From the NCBI GenBank assembly GCA_963693305.1, contig OY855903.1:49549150-49613149 (forward strand): a DNA stretch of 64,000 bases, in the 5' to 3' direction. The notes below the pieces were generated by a model, which saw only the letters and a program-made list of their open reading frames with translations, was not told the DNA's origin and made no database searches. The stretch comes from Meandrina meandrites. Lineage: Eukaryota > Cnidaria > Anthozoa > Scleractinia > Meandrinidae. Positions 59,450-64,000 of the stretch are shown here, piece by piece. The translations under genes and the position numbers were made by a program. Numbering within the stretch: position 1 is the stretch's first letter; each line of letters opens with the position of its first letter.

Positions 59450-60378
59450 GATCGAGATGGAGATCAAAACGTGAACAAAAATGACAATGTGTCATCAGAT
59501 TCCGTCCGTTGAGTTATCAACAAGTATTTTTTTAGAAACATCCATGAACATACAAATGTCCATCGAGGAAATGTATAGCCGAGATGTATGCGACAAGCAT
59601 CCGAAGATTGTACGAATATTCCCGATGTTTATAACGTGCTGCAGTCAAATCCCCGCAAACGGGCATCTTTGGGACCAGAAACGTGTCGGCTAAGGAGAGG
59701 TGCTCGCTCGTTTGGAGGTTAAAATGTAGTGTTTGTATGTAGCTGGAACCATGACTAAGTGTCCGCTCATGGGAGGTTCTTGTTAGCAGACTTTCCACTG
59801 TTGTTTTGTTTAATGTTGTGTTGGGATTTGACCAGAGATTCTCATTTCGAAGAATTCTTTACGATTAGGAATGCGTCTGGTTAACTTGTTGGAGTTTTCT
59901 ACTGCTTAAGATATACCCTGGTAAAAACAGTTTCCCAGTGCGCTTGAGTCATAGACAACAAAAGAAAAGCCTGGGATTCGACTCGAAAATTGGAGACATA
60001 GGGGACGAACTGAGAATGTAAAGTCTGATCAGCCCCAGGAAAGATACCTTGAGTTAAAATACAATTCTAGAATACGAAAACGTCAAAAGGTAAATATAAG
60101 TTGCACTGTTCGCTTTTGGACTAAAGTTCTTCGAAGTAAACCATGCAACAGAATGTTAAAAACTTCTTTTGAATTTGTCAGCTACTTATTGAAAATTCAT
60201 TAGGGATGAAAAGCGATATTATTGTCCTTAAACTTCCTTGAGAAGTCTCCAAATGCCTGAGACCGGCTACTGAGACAAAAAATCAATATTCTGCTACCGA
60301 AAAATAGTAGGAGCTGTAATGCACATGAATATAAGTCGAAGAGACATTTTTAGCACCGAAAGAGTCGATTTTATACCG

Positions 60379-60384
60379 AATAAA
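60379..60384 (+). terminator. candidate CWF19L1 poly(A) signal
   Basis: AATAAA on the plus strand, about 930 bases after the stop codon. No closer hexamer was noted. Confidence 0.3.
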
Positions 60385-60651
60385 GTAAACCCACCTTTAG
60401 GGTGTGTGTCTTTTTTAGCATTTTGTTATCGTTACATGATTACAAGGAAAACGAGGTCTTAAAAACGTCTGTGTGAACTATGTTGAGCCCCATTCTCCCA
60501 CCCTTCATTCTGTTATTGAAAATTGCTTGTTTCGATCGCATTGACCTCCAACTTCCTTTCTGTACTTTTCATTATATTGTCCTTCCTTTTTTCCCATTTA
60601 TTATGTTTTAAATAAGGTAAAAAAAAAATGCTAAGACAAAAACTATAACGT

Positions 60652-60770
60652 GTCAGGAGTGGGATTTGAACCCACGCCTCCATTCGGAGACCAGAACGCC
60701 CGCTCCCACTATGCACTGGGAAGGTGATTATCCTTGAGTCTGGCGCCTTAGACCGCTCGGCCATCCTGAC
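60652..60770 (-). tRNA. tRNA-Leu (CAA), intron-containing
   Basis: Same length and architecture as the copy at 58246, with anticodon CAA at 60736-60734, a 36-base intron, the conserved GG in the D loop, a perfect acceptor stem and T arm GGTTCAAATCC. All invariant features are kept, so this is likely the functional gene. Intron-bearing tRNA-Leu(CAA) is standard in animals. Confidence 0.9.
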
Positions 60771-60817
60771 AACGCATGTATAAAGAGCGGAAAGCAATGT
60801 TTATGTTTTGTTGATAG

Positions 60818-60931
60818 GTCATACCAGTTCCTCGTACAGATGTGGAAGAACTAAAAGATATTTTCAAGGAACATGGAGATTCCAGTTCTTTGGCGATGAG
60901 AGACGTGGCGGCCAACACGGAGCTAAAACAG
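60818..60931 (+). pseudogene. duplicated CWF19L1 exon 16
   Basis: A copy of exon 16 (38 codons) with intact acceptor (ttgttgatag) and donor (GTGACACC) 1.4 kb beyond the CWF19L1 stop. One visible amino-acid change (Arg to Lys, gggaac to aaggaac). The surrounding intron bases and the tRNA gene were copied with it. It cannot contribute to the normal protein because the stop is upstream. Confidence 0.85.
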
Positions 60932-61221
60932 GTGACACCATGCACAGTTACTGTGTATCTGGTTGTCCATTCTTCTGTTGATGAGTCCGTCAGTCGGTAC
61001 CTTCTCTTGTCATTGAAGTGGCAAAAGGCTTAAACAGTCATAGATAATCTCCGCTAGGAATAAAGAATACTCGGGGGCTGTGGGATCATCAATGACCACA
61101 CGTCATGTTGGATTCACCATTTTCACATCTCCCATAATACACCTTTTCCTTGTGGACATTGTTGGCGTTTTAAAGCAAGCTCGCATTTGTTGAATATTTT
61201 CCAAGTATGGTTAAGGAATAT

Positions 61222-61622
61222 TACAGTCAAGCGCCTCGAACCGTGGACACCCGACAAAGTTTTTGACATCTTTTTGACAAGTTTTTAATTAGTTTGAAAA
61301 ATGGAAGGGAACCTTGCATGATTTGTCTTCAAACGTCAGAGTTTGAAAGGGTTTCAAATAACGTTTCGCACGAGCGATTATGCCACGCTCAACGAGCGAT
61401 AAAAAAAAAAAAAATATGCCGACAAAAATTTGGTCAAACTTGACTTTTCGTATACAAAATGCATTTCAAAGATTTTTGTGAGACCTTGGCTTTCAATTTC
61501 AAGTCTTCTGGGTTTGTGAAACAGGTTGAAACTGAACGTTTTACAGATCATTCGAATGAACCGTTGTGCAACCAGAAGCCATCAAACTAATCCAAAAGTT
61601 GTCAAAAAGATGTCAAAACTTA
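61222..61622. mobile_element. copy of the ACAGTCAAGCG foldback MITE
   Basis: The left end and interior match 21423-21887; the right terminal repeat is missing, replaced by the next element at about 61621. Confidence 0.65.
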
Positions 61623-62062
61623 GGGCCTCTTCATAGCAGCCCGGTTGACCGGGCTGGCCCGGTTTCCGAGATCTCGTCTCACTCATATTTCCTTTGTAAA
61701 AATTGTGATGTGTTCATATGAGAAGGCGGGCCAGCCCGGTTACCGAGATCTCGGTTTCTTCAACCGAGATCTCGGCAACCAGGATGAAATTTTCCCATAT
61801 GAACACTCCAGGCTGGTTACCGGGACGAAAATTTGTTGACAAATTAGCTTCGCGTTCGAAACTGGGCGGCAAAAATGGCGTAATTTTGCCGTGTATGCAT
61901 TTCGACTTCAAAAGTATTCGCCGATTAGCTTTATTAGTAAAGTTACAAGAGTCGACAGAGCTATGATAGTCGCGAATGATACTTGTTTATGTGGCGCCAT
62001 TTTGGTTTTGTTTCTTGAATTTCATCCCGGTAACCGGGCTGAAATTTCCCACATGAACAGAC
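61623..62062. mobile_element. foldback element with CCGGTTACCGAGATCTCGG words
   Basis: Multiple self-complementary words (CCGAGATCTCGG, cccggttaccgg) and related end sequences (gggcctcttcat...ccacatgaacag) suggest a MITE. Exact ends uncertain. Confidence 0.5.
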
Positions 62063-62659
62063 GACAAAATTCATAAAGACTTGTAACACAGGAAACTGTT
62101 TTGAGCTGCCTCAAGTTAACCAACCTTCTCTGTTACTTCTTCTTCTTTTACTCCTTGGCTTGCTTTGCCTTCAATTTTCTAAACCATCCTCTTTTCTAAT
62201 ATTTCACCTTATGTCTTCGATGCCCCTTTCGTGTTCTCTTTCTCTCCTTGGTAGTTTTGCAAACTAAAGACGGACATACAGATATGTAGATTTAGCCAAG
62301 CCTAAAACCGGAGCTCCACGTATGCATTTTTGCTGGTTCTTAATAATTTGTAGAAATACTCTCATTAATGGAAAATACGAAATTTCTTTGTTGTTTGCTT
62401 ACTAAATTAGTTACAGTTAGACCCCATTAATTTAGGTGCTTGGGAGCGCAAGATCGTTTCACTGCTTTTAGTTATTTCAGGGTGCTGGCACTCTTTAATT
62501 ATCATAATTTCTGCGTATAATATAAACCAGCCCGTAATTTATCTTTCTGAAGGGGTACAATAAATTTGTTTTTGTTACTGCTCTCTATGTCGGACTACTT
62601 TTAGAGACCCGTTCTTTTCTTGCACAGCTTGCCTATAACCTTCCCATTATTATTTTTAT

Positions 62660-62706
<47 letters not shown>

Positions 62707-63501
62707 GAGAAAGGGGAGCAATAGTCCTTAATTTTACTTGGCCCCATGCGATTACCTATGCAAACTTTGTAATGTGTAACATGTTAGCAATAATATTGCT
62801 TTATTAGTCAATATAGGAATAATGGTCCTAGAGAAATCCAGAAAGAGCCAAAAACGTAGGTAAGACCTATTGCAAAAGAAAGAATCAGCGGATCCAAGAC
62901 AAGTAGAGACAGAGACCTTGGTTTGGTTTTTCACGTGAGACTTTATTTTAGGTAACTTAAAGAAAATAAGATATTGGGAAAAAATATTGTTACAAAATTT
63001 CTTTTAATTGTCCCGGTCAAGTTTCGCCAATCATCCACCTATAAAGACGTTAAAAGTTTATAGTATAGCGTCTACCGGAATTTAGTAATGTTATTTTTTT
63101 TTGCATTAGGGTCATTGCTAGCAGCTGTTTGTTTTAGCGTTCTCTCAGCTAATGCTATGAGACCTTACGAAATCCACTACGAAAGCCGCCAAAATTGCCA
63201 CCATAATTCTATAATTTCTTGTTTGGTATTTAGTTACTGACTTACTTAGGCTTTATAAGGAAACCTGGGCGCATATAAGACCGCCACGATATCACTTTAT
63301 TGCCGTCTATCCCGGGTACCTTTGAAGCCTGCCTCCCAAGCAGACCTGCTTTTCCCTTGCGCAAGGCTAACATCTCTTTATTCAACTCGAGTCTACAATT
63401 AAGATATAACAAACGTATTTAAAAAAAAATATTTTCCAATTAACTGTTTTTAATGAATTAACTGTTTTAGAATTACTCCCAAAACGGCACATTTCTTTTG
63501 T
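62063..63501. other. intergenic, with (ATT)n microsatellite
   Basis: Contains an ATT repeat at 62656-62706. No gene recognised. Confidence 0.5.
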
Positions 63502-63852
63502 TTACATAATGACACATTCATCATCCGAATCAGAGTCGTTCAAATCTAATTTCGCGATCGTAGCCAGATCTCGCACGGCCAAATCAAAGTCGTTGGAATC
63601 AGAGTCGGACGAATCAGAGTCGGACGAATCAGATTGCGGAAGATTTTTGGCACAGAGAGCTAGCCCCGTGATCGCCGCCTTTAGTCCCCTAGACCTGTGG
63701 TGGGGATTCACTGACTTTCTGCACCGTCGCTTCCCTTCCATGTTTGCTACCATCAAGGTCTCCATCTGCTGTCTTTGGGCCTCCCTGTCCTCTCTAAGCT
63801 GTCTTTCAAGGCGTTCTTTGTGTTTCTCGTGTTTGGCCACCATAAGTTGCAT
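63502..63852 (-). CDS. last exon of an unidentified coiled-coil/acidic protein
   Basis: An acceptor (actattttcag) at 63853 opens a 116-codon exon. The first 45 residues are highly charged and helical (KHKERLERQLREDREAQRQQ), a likely coiled coil; the tail is a Ser/Asp-rich acidic region (SDSSDSDSSDSDSND) ending DDECVIM and a stop. This is the style of C-terminal exons of Myb/SANT-like or MADF-type proteins in cnidarians, but the DNA-binding part would be outside the window and the family is not established. Confidence 0.45.
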   Translation of the reverse strand: MQLMVAKHEKHKERLERQLREDREAQRQQMETLMVANMEGKRRCRKSVNPHHRSRGLKAAITGLALCAKNLPQSDSSDSDSSDSDSNDFDLAVRDLATIAKLDLNDSDSDDECVIM

Positions 63853-64000
63853 CTGAAAATAGTAAGATATGTTGTTTAGTATTTGACCTCTACCAAAACA
63901 TCTCCCCTTCTTACTTTTCCACTAGGACTTTTGAAACAATGTCACCAGTCACCAGGAAAAGAGGGCAACGCGTCCGACTCGTATTGAGTCGCATGTTGAC

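Overview
This is a eukaryotic, intron-rich, AT-rich window packed with short foldback DNA elements. The gene set (RPS11, CWF19L1, BMP-type TGF-beta ligands, a Ly6/uPAR protein, uracil-DNA glycosylases), the intron-containing tRNA-Leu genes and the repeat types (Ty3/gypsy, CR1/L2-like LINE ends, tRNA-derived SINEs, many MITEs) fit an early-branching animal, most likely an anthozoan cnidarian such as a stony coral. The taxon is an inference; no species marker was read. Layout. 1-8.4 kb: tandem exon-like modules, a possible small membrane-protein first exon, an ATCGAT-rich TIR element and a decayed, internally deleted Ty3/gypsy retrotransposon split by a TTAA-flanked foldback element. 8.4-15.2 kb: a large inverted-repeat element holding a hairpin satellite and a 9-bp minisatellite, an LTR fragment, two foldback elements and a LINE relic. 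15.3-29.6 kb: a tandem duplication of about 6.5-7 kb, each unit carrying one two-exon minus-strand gene for a 189-residue BMP-like ligand with an extremely short propeptide, plus an inverted degraded copy of the upstream region. 30-36.9 kb: mostly non-coding, with an AAT microsatellite, one secreted Ly6/uPAR (LU) protein and transposon relics. 36.9-40.1 kb: two divergently oriented family-1 uracil-DNA glycosylase copies, one frameshifted and one open but lacking its N-terminal part; both have Thr in place of the Tyr of the GQDPY motif. 43.5-59.4 kb: the housekeeping pair RPS11 (minus, 4 exons) and CWF19L1 (plus, 18 exons), head to head across a 160-bp bidirectional promoter. 58.2-61 kb: a segment containing an intron-bearing tRNA-Leu gene plus CWF19L1 exon 16 exists twice; the inner tRNA has anticodon UAA and the outer CAA. 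61-64 kb: foldback elements and the last exon of an unidentified coiled-coil/acidic protein. RPS11 and CWF19L1 are complete and clearly functional by structure. The most unusual biology is the pair of mini-propeptide BMP-like ligands, followed by the glycosylases with an altered uracil-selectivity residue and the tRNA anticodon change.
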